Source of the DNA: Scytalidium lignicola
Taxonomy: Eukaryota > Ascomycota > Leotiomycetes
DNA: 64,000 bases
Reading direction: 5' to 3'
NCBI GenBank assembly: GCA_002812745.2
Contig: NCSJ02000052.1
Location: forward strand, 114,884-178,883
A program made the translations under genes and the position numbers. The notes beneath the pieces are model-generated. The model was not told where the DNA came from. It searched no databases and was given only the letters and a program-made list of their open reading frames with translations. Positions 48,901 through 61,500 of this stretch are shown here, piece by piece (the first letter of the stretch is position 1; each line of letters opens with the position of its first letter).

Positions 48901-49583
48901 GCTCCAACTTTAATTCGACCTACGAACGTATCCGGGATCTCGGAGATGAAATTTCCGCAGAGACCACCTCGTTTCAGAGTTCGCTTTCGCCCCTAAACAA
49001 AAACCTACGCCAGCCTCTCGCAGAGCTAAGAAGCAATATCGCAAGCACTACCCTGCATGAGTATGTGCCAACGGGTGAAACACCTCGAAAGATGGAATAT
49101 CGATACCCTAAAGAGCTCCCTCATACCGACGCCCACGAGACTCTGCTGGCTACACTTCGTCGCCCAGCATCTTCATATGATAACACCAATTCACCAGACA
49201 AGACGACAACTACAACTGTCTTCCATGATGCCTCGCCAACCTACGAGGATACCACGATAAAATCACCATCTCTAGAGCCAGAGAGTAGGCCGACATCTAG
49301 TGGACTGAAAGAGATTGACATCAACATAAGTGCTGGTTCACTGAACTCAGTAATAGTGGGAAACCCCTTCTCAGACTCAGTTATATCTACCGGTGATCTT
49401 ACCCTCTCACAATCTTTAAAGAGAAGTGTGAATGGTTCCTCTGGAATAAAGGCGCCGCCCTCAAAGATAGCTAAGAAGTCAAATGTAGTGGCATTACCTG
49501 GCAGAGAGAACAGTATCGCACCAGCTGCATTCTCACAGAGCACGGGAAGAAGGAGGAGTCCGAGGACGCATAGCCAGATTTAG
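45914..49583 (+). CDS. bimC: Kinesin-5 spindle motor (BimC/Cut7/Eg5)
   Basis: Four exons (45914-46366, 46415-48118, 48175-48627, 48675-49583) join to 1,172 residues, the usual kinesin-5 size. The N-terminal motor contains NINVVVRCRGRNERE, the P-loop GQTGTGKT (residues 164-171), switch I NDLSSRSH (285-292) and switch II VDLAGSE (320-326). A long coiled-coil stalk with many Glu/Lys heptads follows, for bipolar tetramers. The tail has a BimC box, VPTGETPRKMEYRYP (about 1001-1015), whose Thr before Pro is the conserved CDK1 site that targets the motor to the spindle. The C-terminus is basic (TGRRRSPRTHSQI). It slides antiparallel microtubules to separate spindle poles. The last intron acceptor (TAAG at 48674) is chosen to keep frame and the conserved QAAN start. 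Confidence 0.96.
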
Positions 49584-50340
49584 TGTGCTGGTTTGGTAGG
49601 ACTTGTAATACTGTTAATAATAGTTTTGCTGGATATTCTGGCATAGTTGGGAAACGGTGTTTGGGAGGATTTCAAGCGTCGGCGTCTTTTTAGGGGTTCN
49701 TTTTCAGTTTGGGTTAGAAAACGAGCCTTTAGTAGAGATTCAAATATTAATTATACGTTTCTAGACCATGAATTAGTTCCATTAGCACTCGTTCAATTAC
49801 TGCGTCAATCCTTTTAATATTCTCCAATTTGAATATATTGTATTAATAGAAGTACCTTAGGTTATCATCAGACATTGATATTGACATGACTTAAAAAAAA
49901 ATCATTAGTGGATAGATAAGACAGCCTCTAGATCTAGATCGGAACGCCAAATGCTAATTATATGTCAAAACTGCGGCAATCAAACATCGCCTCCTCCCCA
50001 AAAGCTCGCCGGCTCCCTTAAATTAGCAAAGAATACCCTGTCGCCATTTCCAAATCCACTCCCAAGCCGCCAATTTGTCCTAACCCCCCAACCATGGTCA
50101 CATTATGAAAACAGGGGGTACTCGTTGAAAAACGCCTAGTAAAAGCAAATTAAGCGCACCAAAACCCATGTCCCTAGAAGATCTCGAACTTTTCCAATAA
50201 CTGGAATCCAACCCCCAAGCGCCACGGAAGTCCATATAATATAGAGAGGGATAGAGGGAGAAAGGAGGGGATGGGGACATATATGCTAGGATTGTAGTTA
50301 AAAAATTTTCGTTTTTCCCAGTTTCGGGAATTTTCCCAAC
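49584..50340. other. Convergent intergenic region (kinesin-5 / bZIP)
   Basis: 757 bp between two stop codons with no supportable gene. It contains an N at 49700 next to a T run. Confidence 0.55.
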
Positions 50341-51984
50341 TCATACTTCGTCGATTTGGACCACCTCGTGAAACTCTGGATATTTATCCCCGAAGGGCTT
50401 CCTCATGGTCAAGTTATTGATATCCCGGAGATGCTTTTCCATAACTTTACTAATCCTAATCTGTCCATTCTCCATGACCACCGTGGACAATGCACTCCCC
50501 GGCCAGTTCACGTTCAGATTACTAGCGTAGTCGGTTTGGAATTCGGGTGTGCCGTACATATCTTGGTTGCGGATTATCCTGTCTCTGAATTTAGCCCATG
50601 GTGGTAGATCCATCCATGCCGGATGTGGTATTTCTCGTTGGCTTTGAATTGGTTGTTGCCATGGGTATAGACCTTGGAAGGTTTCGTACGTAGGCTCGAT
50701 TTGCCACCGAACAAATCGGTACATAGCGATGAAAGAGGCGAGTTTCTCAGCGAGGAAGGCGAAGCCTCGACGAGAGACTATGGTGCTATAGAGATTCATG
50801 GTCTCCTGAAGAGTGAGAGATAAGGGAAGTTCCTTAAAAACAGGAACGGGTGTCTCGACGTCAGCTCCTGTGAATAAGAGCTCAACATTTGGAACGTAGG
50901 GTCCGAGAACTTCATCTCCGTTTATGCCAGCAGTCCTTGCTATATGGCGCTGGCACTGGATTGCTCTAATCATTAGTTGATCTACAAAGGTAACCGGTGG
51001 TTTTATTTTAGTTGAGATTTGCCACGCATATATCGAAGGTTGTCTCTGCCAGCAAGTTGAGTTTTCGTAAAAAGACGCTAGCGGTTGTGGGATATCGTAA
51101 GGGGTAGAAAATCGTGATGGCTGTGATAGGGCCGAAGGTAACGCTCCCCAAGTGATGCTGGTCTTTGGGAAATTTCCAGTAGCAGAAGTAGAATTGAGAA
51201 CTTCGTTCCATGAAGAAACGAGTGCTGAGTCAAGCTGCTGTTGCTGAACATCTTCCATCTCTGGCTCCACATAATCAACCGTAGGATTCAGAGGGTCTTC
51301 GAGTGGAAACGCGGTTGATGTGGCATTAAGTGACGAGACTATCGATTCCTTGAACTCCGAAGATGAAATATTGAGCGAATCCGGACCTATTGGAGCAACT
51401 AAATTTGTACCAGTCCACGCCTGCGTTGTAGCATCCAGATCCCAGCCTGCAGTTAACCCATCCGTAGTATTCCCCATGACCACCTCATCGATTGTTGCTG
51501 GTATTCCAGGGGCCGATGGTATGGTCTGTGTGGCCTGGGTCTCGATTTGCCCCCTCAAACGTTCGACCTCCTCTTCTAGACTCCGCAACCGCTCATTCTC
51601 TGCCTCCAAGTCTCTATTTCTCTGCTTGAGGCGTTCAATATTTGCCGGATCATTTTGCTCTTCCAACTCCTTGACCTTCGCCTCTAGACTCGCAATCCGT
51701 TCCTTATTTCTTCTTCTAATATTTCGCTGCGACTCACGATCATTCAAGCGTTTCTTCTCCAATTGCTCCTTGCTGAGACGAGTGACGGATCGTTTACTTT
51801 CCCGGGATCCTGCTTTGGTTGTCAGCGAGACAAGTTCTGAGGTTGAGGGCTGGAGCAAGGCCCGTGTGGGTGGCCCTGCTCAACTTCTATACCCACCTTT
51901 CATCCGGCCATCGACATATACCTCGACCGAATCCCCTCCAGCTGCCGAGGAATTGGGGCTACTAGAATTTGATGCCGAGGCCAT
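50341..51984 (-). CDS. bZIP transcription factor with C-terminal DUF3425 domain
   Basis: The main exon encodes a basic region (KRLNDRESQRNIRRRNKER) and a leucine zipper starting IASLEAKVKELEEQND. A long linker leads to a DUF3425 domain with PSIYAWQISTKIK, IQCQRHIARTAG and LPPWAKFRDRII. That combination is typical of fungal bZIP regulators of stress or metabolism. No ATG precedes the basic region in this frame, so the start must be spliced. An ATG at 51984 opens MASASNSSSPNSSAAGGDSV in the same frame but meets a TGA at 51882-51880. The simplest model is exon 1 51922-51984 and exon 2 50341-51849, with a 72-nt GTATAT...CCAG intron that removes the stop in phase and gives 523 residues. A GTGGGT donor with a CCTCAG acceptor is an alternative. 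Target genes are unknown. Confidence 0.88.
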
Positions 51985-53492
51985 ATTATGGACGCATCTC
52001 AAGAGTGACAATCAATAAGGCTGAGAGTCGGCGATCAAATGGGGAAAAAAGAAGTGAGAAGAGAGGAGCAGAAGATAAAATGTCGCAGTTGGAATCTGGA
52101 TGCGGGCTAATAGGAATGCGCCTGGCGACCTTCCAATAATCTATTGCGGGGGGATGGAAAGGAAGCGCGCTAGAAACTACCTGACCACCGCCGGAACCGC
52201 AGCATCCTAAGGCACCAAAGGCAGCCAGGCACAAAATGAGGTGGATCAGTGCTAAAAAGATCAACGGGCCCGTCTGATGGTGTGCAGCGATATACCACGG
52301 AGAATTTTCAATCGTTTCGCATAGTTTTTTAATTTGAATTGAGATGCGGTCGACGAAGTGGGGACCATCGACGGTTATCAATAACGGCTTTGGGGTTCTA
52401 AGTCAACTGAAGTTTGGTGCCATAACATAAGCAGTCGTTGGCTAATAAGTATTAAAAAATTAAAAAATTAAAAAATAAACACCGAGTATATGTAAGGTTG
52501 CATATAATATGCCATGGATGTGGCACACAAATGCCGGGCAATGGAAGAACNTTTTTTTCTGCTCGAAACTTCGGGTCCATTCAGCAATCAACAACAAGCA
52601 TGTTCTGTCGTCATAATGCTGACTGGGCTGGGGCCTCGTGCTGCTTGCACACCTGAACCTTAACTTGCCAACCAAACGTCGCACGAATCGTCGAGCTGAA
52701 CAGTTGTCGCCCTGTCACTTCTGCTGCACAGCGCTTCCTGTTTTCGTCATTTTGCTTTTTCTGTTGCTGTTTTATACGACGCAACTCCGTCCTTTGCCTG
52801 GATTTGGGTTTGCACCCTCCTGCTGCTTCCAAACTACAGAATTCTTATTCGCTGCGGCATCTTCCGGGTCGACCAAACACTAAAAAGCTTTCCCGCGCCT
52901 GTCAACTGCGGACAGTGGACGTCGAAGTGGGTCGAAACTCGGATATTGCGCCGAGAAACAAAGATCCAAGATAGGGCCGGCAACACTTGCTTAGGTGAGA
53001 ATCACATCCATCAACAAGTTTTACGCACAAAAATAAAAGCCCATGTACTGAAAGTTGCATGCTGACATGCACTTTGCTATCTTATTAATTCTCATACGAA
53101 TTACCAGAAGCAGTAAGGATCGCATGACCACATGATTAGCCACTGTTGCTCCTTTTTCTCCCTGATAAGGAATTTTTCGAGAAGCTTTTTGATTTTATGC
53201 ATTCGACATCCAATATTCGCCGCCGTCCCATAGTGTACAAATAGATAAAACTAAAGAATATTATGATAAACACCAACTCCCGGTTCATAGGTGATAGTTT
53301 ATCAGATACCAGGTATTTGGCTCTTGTGTCAGTACTGTACAGTACATAGATGCTTAGAAGTTGTGAACGTCTCGGAGTTGTCATTGACTTAAGTCATGGC
53401 TTTGCTGAAGGAGTCTTGACAGTCTTGACAGCTTTCACGGAATGCCTGGGTCGTGTCATGCTGACTTGGGCCGTTAAGTGAACCCACTGAGG
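51985..53492. other. Intergenic, bZIP promoter and SAM37 3' side
   Basis: 1.5 kb with no supportable gene. Both neighbours are on the minus strand. It contains a triple TTAAAAAA-type repeat (about 52454-52478), an N at 52551 before a T run, and a TACTGTACAGTA palindrome at 53333-53344. Confidence 0.55.
53333..53344. repeat. Perfect palindrome TACTGTACAGTA (second copy)
   Basis: Identical to the 12-mer at 11702-11713. It lies about 150 bp beyond the SAM37 stop codon. Confidence 0.6.
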
Positions 53493-54982
53493 TTATATAA
53501 CTTTATCTCTCACAACCCGGTCCGGCTCAACTTCGACATCCACTTCCACACCTGGCATTATCATTTGTTCCTGGACCCTCTGTCTTTGCACCTCGAAATC
53601 CATCTGGTTTGCNAAACGCTGCCAATGCCGCGCCTGCTTCTCCCAATTGATCTAATGATGCATTCTGACCTTTGTCCTCTTGGTTATAACCAAGGCCAAA
53701 CGGCGCCGTAATGAGTCCTTGGTGCAACATTAGACCAACGAAGAAACCGAGACCAGTTATAACCCCGCCAATCTTCGTCAGGCGTCGTAAAAAGCTAATT
53801 CGACCATCAGCTTCGACGGGCTTTCCAAAAGCGGGTCGAATGCGTGAATTCTTCCTCAGTTGACCCACAACAGGAAGTACGTCTAATAACCCCGAAAAGA
53901 AAGCACTCCCAATATTAGCCACGTTATGGTTGTCGGGGGCCTTCCAGGACAGGACGGGCCTCTCCTTTGCTCCTTGACCTTCAGACTCAAAAGCCTCCGA
54001 AGTTGTCAAAAAGGCATCTTCAACGGTAACAGTAGTACCAAATACAACTGGTCTCAAATCGTTCACAAAAGTACAGAGAGAAGGAAATTTCTTCATCATA
54101 GTTTTCCTAAGCCATGGCTGTGGCAAATCCGGTATAAGCATCAAAGAAAGGTATCCCAACAGCAGGCAATCCAGACTTGAGAACTGCTCGTGGGAGACAA
54201 AAAACCGCTTCTTCCCGCGCAACTTTTCCAAAGGCTCGAAGAAATCAGTAGCTAGAGCATCGAGACGTATTCGTGCCGCATTCTCAGGATTTGCGTTGAG
54301 CATGCTAGTTACCGTGGGTCGAGCTATGCGAAGGCTTTCAGGGATGATACTCTTTTCTTGTGAGACGTGTTCGTTGCTCTCGGAATCGATATCCAAAGAA
54401 GAAAGTCCTAGGTGCTCAGTACCTTGTTTTGCGGCATCTCGAAGAGCTGGCGGGGTGAGGTAAGGTAATGGAAATGGTTGGATCGCGTTATATAGAGGCC
54501 GTGTTACGGTTGTATAGTTTTGTGTTGAGACGAACAACGAAAGATCAAGGAGAGGTTGGCCGTGAGACTCCACAAAGGAAGAAAACCTAGAGTTCCAGTA
54601 TCAGAAGAGCTCTCATAGTGATGGAGCCCTATTGACTTACGCTATGCAATCCGCTCCTGCCCGTTCGTCGAGCTCTGCGTCTAGGACCCATCTGCCAGCA
54701 GAATATTGAGCAATGTAATGGAAAATATTTCTAAACCCGCCAATCCAGATATCGTCATTCCGTAGAGTAGGTAATTCATCTTGGAAGGGAAAGTCAGCTC
54801 TCGCTTTGATTTCAGCTATGTGCAAACTTACGAGTAGGACTTGAGGCTGGGTCAATGCTAGCAACAAGCTCCCATTCTTCACGCGGGACCGCCTGTTGGA
54901 GGTATGCGATTGCTGCTAGACAGTGTGGATCAGATGATGGGAGCGAGAAAGCTGGTCCCCAGACATATAGTTTGAGGACCAT
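53493..54982 (-). CDS. SAM37: SAM37/metaxin, mitochondrial outer-membrane sorting subunit; broken by one N
   Basis: Three exons (54832-54982, 54641-54779, 53493-54586) join to 460 residues once a single N is ignored. The N-terminal half resembles the metaxin thioredoxin/GST-like fold: MVLKLYVWGPAFSLPSSDPH, then PTLRNDDIWIGGFRNIFHYI and FSSFVESHGQPLLDLSLFVS. The GST C-domain-like part contains FFVSHEQFSSLDCLLLGYLS and IPDLPQPWLRKTM. A C-terminal hydrophobic segment (GGVITGLGFFVGLMLHQGLI) would anchor it in the outer membrane. The SAM complex inserts beta-barrel proteins. As given, an N at 53613 shifts the frame about 30 residues before the end. Omitting it gives an alternative ending (AFANQMDFEVQRQRVQEQ...) with a stop at 53495-53493. 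Both introns have GTAAGT donors. Confidence 0.9.
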
Positions 54983-56830
54983 ACCGGTAGTCTATTCCTT
55001 CTTTGGTCAGGGGAGAATTGCCCGAAATAAAATAGCGATAGAAGAGTAATTTTGAATGGGAAACCAGGTCATCGAAAACGAATATGAGCAGTCATCAATA
55101 GAGAGCAAATGTGACACAATTGATGGCGATAATATCAATATAGTAAACACAATCCTTACCCTAACGAGCCTAGATAGCAACGTCGTTGAAGCGCGTCGGA
55201 TCGGATTTTCGATGTCCCTGACACGCTGTCATGTGATCTTGTCTACTTCAACTTCCAAAAGTTACCAGCCAGTATCCTCACATTACAAGCACGTTCTATG
55301 CCGTTTATGAACTCTAGTACAGAAACACGTGGGCCAAATCGATCAGTAATTTGACAGCGGGATTGCTCTAAAATATCGGTTATATTCCATGGCCGGTGTG
55401 GGCTCATATCATGGGCGTTCTTCCACGGGTTTGTCCGGTGCTTTCCGCAGTTACAGCTACCTCACAGCTACCTTGCTTCTCTACCGTACGGACGTACATG
55501 GCAACTTATCCGCATAATGCACGTCACCACGAGAGCCATGGCATGTCCTTATCAGTCACCAGGGGAGAAGGGCATGATTGGTAGACGAATAGCAGTGCTT
55601 TCCAAGCCATGATACTGTACCTTACTGTGCCTTACTGTACCCTTTCACGCAATCCACAACTTACGAGATAACGAGGCACAACCATGCGGGGCCTGTGTTA
55701 AAATTCATATCCCTAAATTTTCTGAATTGCGTGCCGTATGAACATTCCAGTTACAATCTCCTTCAAGTGCTTCGATGACCCCCTTAGCTCAAAGATATAT
55801 GGGGAATCTCAAGAAAACGACTCTACCTGTAACTTGCATCATCCGAGTACAGTAGTACTCCCGAGTACCGTACCTCGCACTGCAGCAACGGGCGGGTAGT
55901 GGCAGCACACCTACGGAGACTCGTGCAGCTCAAGTACAGTAATTATGCGCTCCTGGTGGATCTATTCGTCTACACATTCCAAGACAACTCTCACTCACCG
56001 ACAAAGAGATGCATAGCTCTTCTCTTTTCCCTCGTGACAATCTGCCCCTCTATTATGCAGGATCTACCTGCAAGTAGCCGGAAGGGTAGAAGTTAGATGA
56101 TGATGCAACATTAAGGGAACACAAAGCCAAGAACGCCATTGCATTGCATTTTATTTAGACTCCACGACGGCCAACGTTTAATATGGTCTCGCGTACAAAG
56201 TTTCCTGGAGCTTGGAATATGCTCTCAACTTAGGCAACCCCTCATCAAAGCGGCCGACTCCTCCCGCCCGGCAACCCCGCAACCGTCAAGAAGTGTCAGA
56301 CCGAGGAAGCGTCGGAAGTAAATAAAAAAAAGATAGTCATATCAGTACCGTATCAAAGAAACCAGCATACGTCACAATCTTACTTCTCTCTTCCCGCTCC
56401 AGGGGGGAGGAGGGGAGATAGAAAGACGATTTCCCCTATATCTGAAGCCCTATCATAAATAGCTCGGAAGCGGCAAGTTGTGGTGTGGAGGGAACCTGGA
56501 ACTATAGGATAGCTTTCTTTGGGATATCAACAAAAAGCAAAAAACATGGCCTGAGTAAAAGTAGTGTGCAATTGAAATCCTTGCCCGAGAAATGCAGTGC
56601 TTTACACTACAGTACAGTTGCTTGTTATTGGGTTTTCCAATCTAATCATCGTAAAAAGAAATGACGGTAAATCGGAAGATATTCCCTCAAATCTCCCACT
56701 CTCTCGAAACCCCCCTCCCCAGCCTCGAACTACCCACGATAGGGAAGCCGGTTTTGCGAAAAAGACGATAGTGTGCTTTTCCAATCTTCTTGCGATAACC
56801 TTTTAAAGTATTAATGCAACAAAACACACA

Positions 56831-56850
56831 CCACACCACACCACACCACA
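56831..56850 (+). repeat. (CCACA)4 array
   Basis: Four perfect CCACA units within a longer ACACACCACACC stretch. It is non-coding. Confidence 0.85.
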
Positions 56851-58446
56851 CTTCAAGGAACTATGTACATGCTTTGCAGGTACTTGTACGGTACAGCACA
56901 CAAGCAAGGCTCTAACGACTTGAAAAGGAGGGGTTAATGCTTGGGTAAAAATGCCGCTGCCTTCCTGGTGCAAAGAAGAGCCGTCGGATTACCCCTGGAC
57001 ATGTAGATCAGCTGAGCTCTCTTTAAGGATCATGACGTTTTGCGGTCAATTAATGTTTGATACCCCCCTGGTCAATATGGCGGTTAGCTTGTTGCATTGA
57101 TACGACGAGGCCTGGGCCTGCACCGTCGTGAGTGGACCGCGTAATTCAGGACTTTCTCTACATGTTTTTCTTTTTCCAACTTTGGGAGGTAGGGTATACT
57201 TGGTAGAAGAGAGGTATAGTCACGACTGTGCATTGAGAGAATAACTGGTAAATTGACTGTTTCGAAAAATGAGGAGATGGGGTAAAATGTAGAACATATT
57301 GAAACGAGATTGTACATGACGACGACCTTGTAAATTGAAGGGGAGAACTCGTGATTTAGGGTAGCATCCTCCTATCCGGCACTAGTCATTTGTAAGCGAC
57401 CACATCAGACGGGCTTCGCACTAGGATCCATCAATTCACTCAAAAGAGTCTAAATATTTGGGTCTCACAGAACAGGAGAACAATTATGATATTAGATAAC
57501 AAAATGCAATTTGCTATTATTGTAATTCGTATATATATATCCATCCATGAGTTGCTGGGCCTTCCCAGCTATGTTGTTCGTCAGATCCACCGTATTGAAG
57601 CATAAACCAATGCTCAAAACCCAGCCGAAAATAGCAAAACCCCCCAAAACAAAGAAAAGTGTCCAAAGATTAGTGGTACAGATCCATGTAAGGAAATGAG
57701 AAAACCCCCATTAATAGATGTGTATATATATATATATATTCCATGCGCCTCCCCCCAAGTCTGTCATCAAATGCGTGCATGTATTAGTACAGCTGTAAAT
57801 GAAAACTGGGTATCGATATTATTNAAAAAAAGGTGTATGTGATGATGTGGAGATGGCCAGCTCCAAGTTGCCAAGGGACGGAAGGAAATGCAGCGCCGGT
57901 GAAGGGTAGAAGCCGAGATGCTTCACTGTCCGAGTGAAAAGTCGGAACCTCCGAGGAACCCCAAATTACCCGAAAGGAGCTGATCAGATCAGAGCCGATG
58001 AAGACCACATCCGATTAAAATCAGTCGAGGGCTTGGTGATGAGTGTAAATTTGGAAGTTTGAGGCTGAGGCGTCGGTCGAGACCATGATGCAATGTCAAC
58101 CGAGCTGCAATTCACCGGGAGGCGCAACCCCCTAAAGAGAGATAAAAATGGCGTTGTGCTGAATGCGTGTCAGGTCATGGCGATTGAAACCCGCAAGCAT
58201 ACCAAGACTGACTTCAATCGCATTCGTATTTCGTTTGATGATTGCAACCCCTCTGGCTTCGATATTGCTTCAAAAATCACGAGGGCTGCACGTGGCTGCC
58301 AGATGACGAACGGAGCCAGAGACAGGGGTTGTGCCGTGTAGACTGAGATTGGATTCCAGACATGACCACGAGTAGAATGCACCGAAAGTATAAGAATTAG
58401 ATCAGATACCATAGAGAATCGTAATAGGCTGAGGTCGGATAGATGT

Positions 58447-58527
58447 CTACTTTGGTAGAGGAGGAAGTGGGCGGCTGGGTGGTGGGCCAGGGCAAGGAGG
58501 AAGTTGAGACGGTCTGTGAGCAGGCAT
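58447..58527 (-). CDS. Possible 26-codon proline-rich micro-ORF
   Basis: On the minus strand, about 200 nt of CA/CT-rich leader-like sequence (58740 to 58528, with CAACACCAACACCAACGACC and ACACAATCCAAA) leads to an ATG. The frame encodes 26 residues: MPAHRPSQLPPCPGPPPSRP, then LPPLPK and a stop. About a third of the residues are Pro. The leader resembles those of real fungal genes. The frame may be the first exon of a spliced gene, or an upstream ORF of a transcript running left. No conserved domain was found, so this is tentative. Confidence 0.25.
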   Translation of the reverse strand: MPAHRPSQLPPCPGPPPSRPLPPLPK

Positions 58528-61500
58528 TTTGGATTGTGTTTGAGATATCTTCGGATATAAGATGTTTCTTCTTCTTTTGAGCTTGTTCAAGTCGATGGTA
58601 CCTCTTTTCTCTTAGGTTGAAGAGCTATAGGTGAGAGTTTTGTGAGCGGCTGAGTGGTCGTTGGTGTTGGTGTTGATGTTGTCTATTGATGAGTACCTTG
58701 AAGGTATTGAAGGTTGATGATGGTGAGTTAGTTAGTTAGGGCTGAAGAGTGTCAATGAGGTGTTTTCCAGAAAGCTCTCTTTTCATTCCCCTGGGGGCTC
58801 TTGGAGACTTTATGTATTTCATCGGGTCATCTGGGGAAATTTGCAGGGCCGTGTATTTTCATTGCGAGGTGGGTCGGTGCACATTCCGATCAGCGTCACC
58901 AGTTATGCCCAGGAGAGTGCAAGGAACAGGCCCAGGGGGCGGGCAGACAGGGACCCCTGGCACGCAAAATAATGAAACAGGATAGCGTGGGAGGCCTGTA
59001 ACATCGCCCTGGCGCAGGAGGGATCTGGCAGCCGAAAACAGGATGCGCCGGGTGGGTTGAATGGGGCTGCTTGCGTCGGCAAATGCACGCTACCACCAGG
59101 ATTTCTGGCTAGGTTAGTGGGTTGTTGAGCGGTGATGCCTCCTTTCAGGCTCAGGGCTTCAGGGCTCAGGCTCTTGCTGCTGCGCATTTCTGATCTTTCC
59201 CCAAGCACCGCGCCAAGTTCCCTTTCTCTCTCACCGCACACTTTTTTTGCTAAACGCCCGTTGGACCGCTCCGGCGAGCCCGACATTTATTGGTTCAGCC
59301 GGGCGTGCAGGTCCCATTCATTGTTCACTCTTTTCTGCACTTCATGATCTCGGTGGTGGATCGAAGAGCTTGTCACACTCTCCAGCCGCCCAACCTCCAG
59401 TGTATCCAGGACCAGGACTCAGGACTCAGGACTCTGGAAAATCATTTGAAATTCCCGTTGTACAAACTGTAATGCGTAGGCCAAGATAGATTGGCCGACT
59501 GGTGCCTCATAGTCAGTACCAGAGTGGAGCGACTTCTTCTAAGAAAGCATCCTACTGTGGCACGCTTCCGTGGCTTCTTTCCTTCCAGGAACAGACGGTT
59601 ACCTGGTAATTAATTGGTGTTGAAAGCCGATCCATGATTCACACACACAGATTATTTTGATCGAATTACAAAAACATTTCGTACCGCCCTGGGCATCATC
59701 GATCGCAATCCCAGCAACATCAGGAGTCACCTGGCTCGGTAGGGATTCACCGCCAGGGACCGCCCCTCCAGCCCACCTTCGTAATCATGGCAGAATACTG
59801 TCCACGTCAGGCTGCTTGTGGACAACATTTCAGTACAGTAATCAGGTACGCCCGAAATAAGGTATTGCTACAGTGCAGTACCTTCCGTATCTCCCGTACG
59901 GCATGGCGCTCTCAGTACACAGGCAGCTGACCAAAAGGTACGGGTTGGACATGCCCTGTAAGGCGTAAGGCAGGGCACAGTAAGACGGCTTTGCCACCGT
60001 TTCATCTCCAAACAAAAGGCATCGAGGAGTTATGCATCCGCATGATGAGCTTCCAAATCTCAGATACTGTACTGAGGATCAACAAGCCACGGCGGGATTA
60101 CCCTAAGGTGACAAGGTTGTTGATGTTTTGTTAATCCTCACAAAGATTCACGACCCGTATATTTACAGCATATGAAAACACCCGGCCATGATACCAGGGT
60201 GCTTTACTGTAGAGGATATCGGGCACGATATCACGGAATTTGGTGCTGTCTACTCTACTTCATCTTCCGAAATAGCCATTCGAGACCCTAGCGTGCCTAG
60301 TATCGGTGTACAGTATGACTCTTTGTTTTGTGTGGAGGTACTGTACTGTATCGTCATTCGACGTTTCGTTTCCTTTGGGCAGCCTTGGAGAAAGGCACAC
60401 TTCTAGCTCCTCGGTACACCGCTTTCTCCTCATCTACTAAGCCATCGGGAAAGGAAGGTTTACAGTACTAAGACCCTTAGTAACCCTTCTTAACGGGTGA
60501 GAAAAGGACCGAGTGGGTGTGATAGATGGTTAGGCCGCCATCATGTTCCCAAAAATGGACAACAGACATTGTAGGCTCCGTAATCTGGCTATTTTCCTTT
60601 CAAACTTCAACCATGAAGTGCCACACCAACACGATATCACGAGGCCTCACGCAAGCCATCGGTTGGTGGCCTTGCAAGGGAATCCTACGCCTGCACATGG
60701 AAAATCCATAAGCCCACATGGGTTGGATTTCTTTATTTGTGCTGACTATGCAGCATCATCATTTCTATGAATACATCATGTCAAGCCCAACCTCAAATCC
60801 CACTTTAGTAACATCTTTGTTCAAGGCAGTGACATTCCTCCTGCAAGAATGGTTAACTTACGTGCATGAAGGATTGCAACACCCCGTTAAACCCTAATTT
60901 TTTCCCTTTCAGCCGCAAGGTCGTTTCAAAGCTCACTGCATTTCACACATCATACATCATATGGCGATCCTTTGCATGCTATTTCGGTGTAAGGTGACAT
61001 CAAACAAAGAACAGATCCGCACAGGGCTGAGATGAAACACAAGTGGTTGATTCTCAATACTTGCTTTCACGGGCCGTCGCATGGCAAAGAACAGGAGTGC
61101 GCATGGCTGGCGTGCGTTGCACATGCATTCACACACCACATTCTACGAATGAGGGGTTGTGAATACGATCGCCCTACGTGCAGTTGTATTATCAAGTTTG
61201 ATTGGGGGGATGGGCTGCTCTTGCATAACTGGTATCCGAAGATCGTGACTTCATCAATAGGCTCAAAGAGGCTAGTCTCCCATCCCATCTAAATAGATGG
61301 ACACGATGGACTGAAGGAAATTTACCAGTGTTTTACTTTTGTGTTCTTGTTCCAATGCGGGCTAGAGAAAAGCTCCCTAGTTTGGATTCCCAATTCGCTA
61401 CTGCATTGTTGGGACGATCGATATCATGATCTACTGATTATCGGTCCTTGAGAAGCTTGAGATGCGTATTGGAAGTTGCTTTTTACGCCCCATCAGCTTG

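Noticed and set aside
52019..52381. 131-codon minus-strand frame with a hydrophobic segment (LIFLALIHLILCLAAFGALG)
   Set aside because: It lies in the bZIP promoter/leader, lacks domain similarity, and its composition looks incidental.
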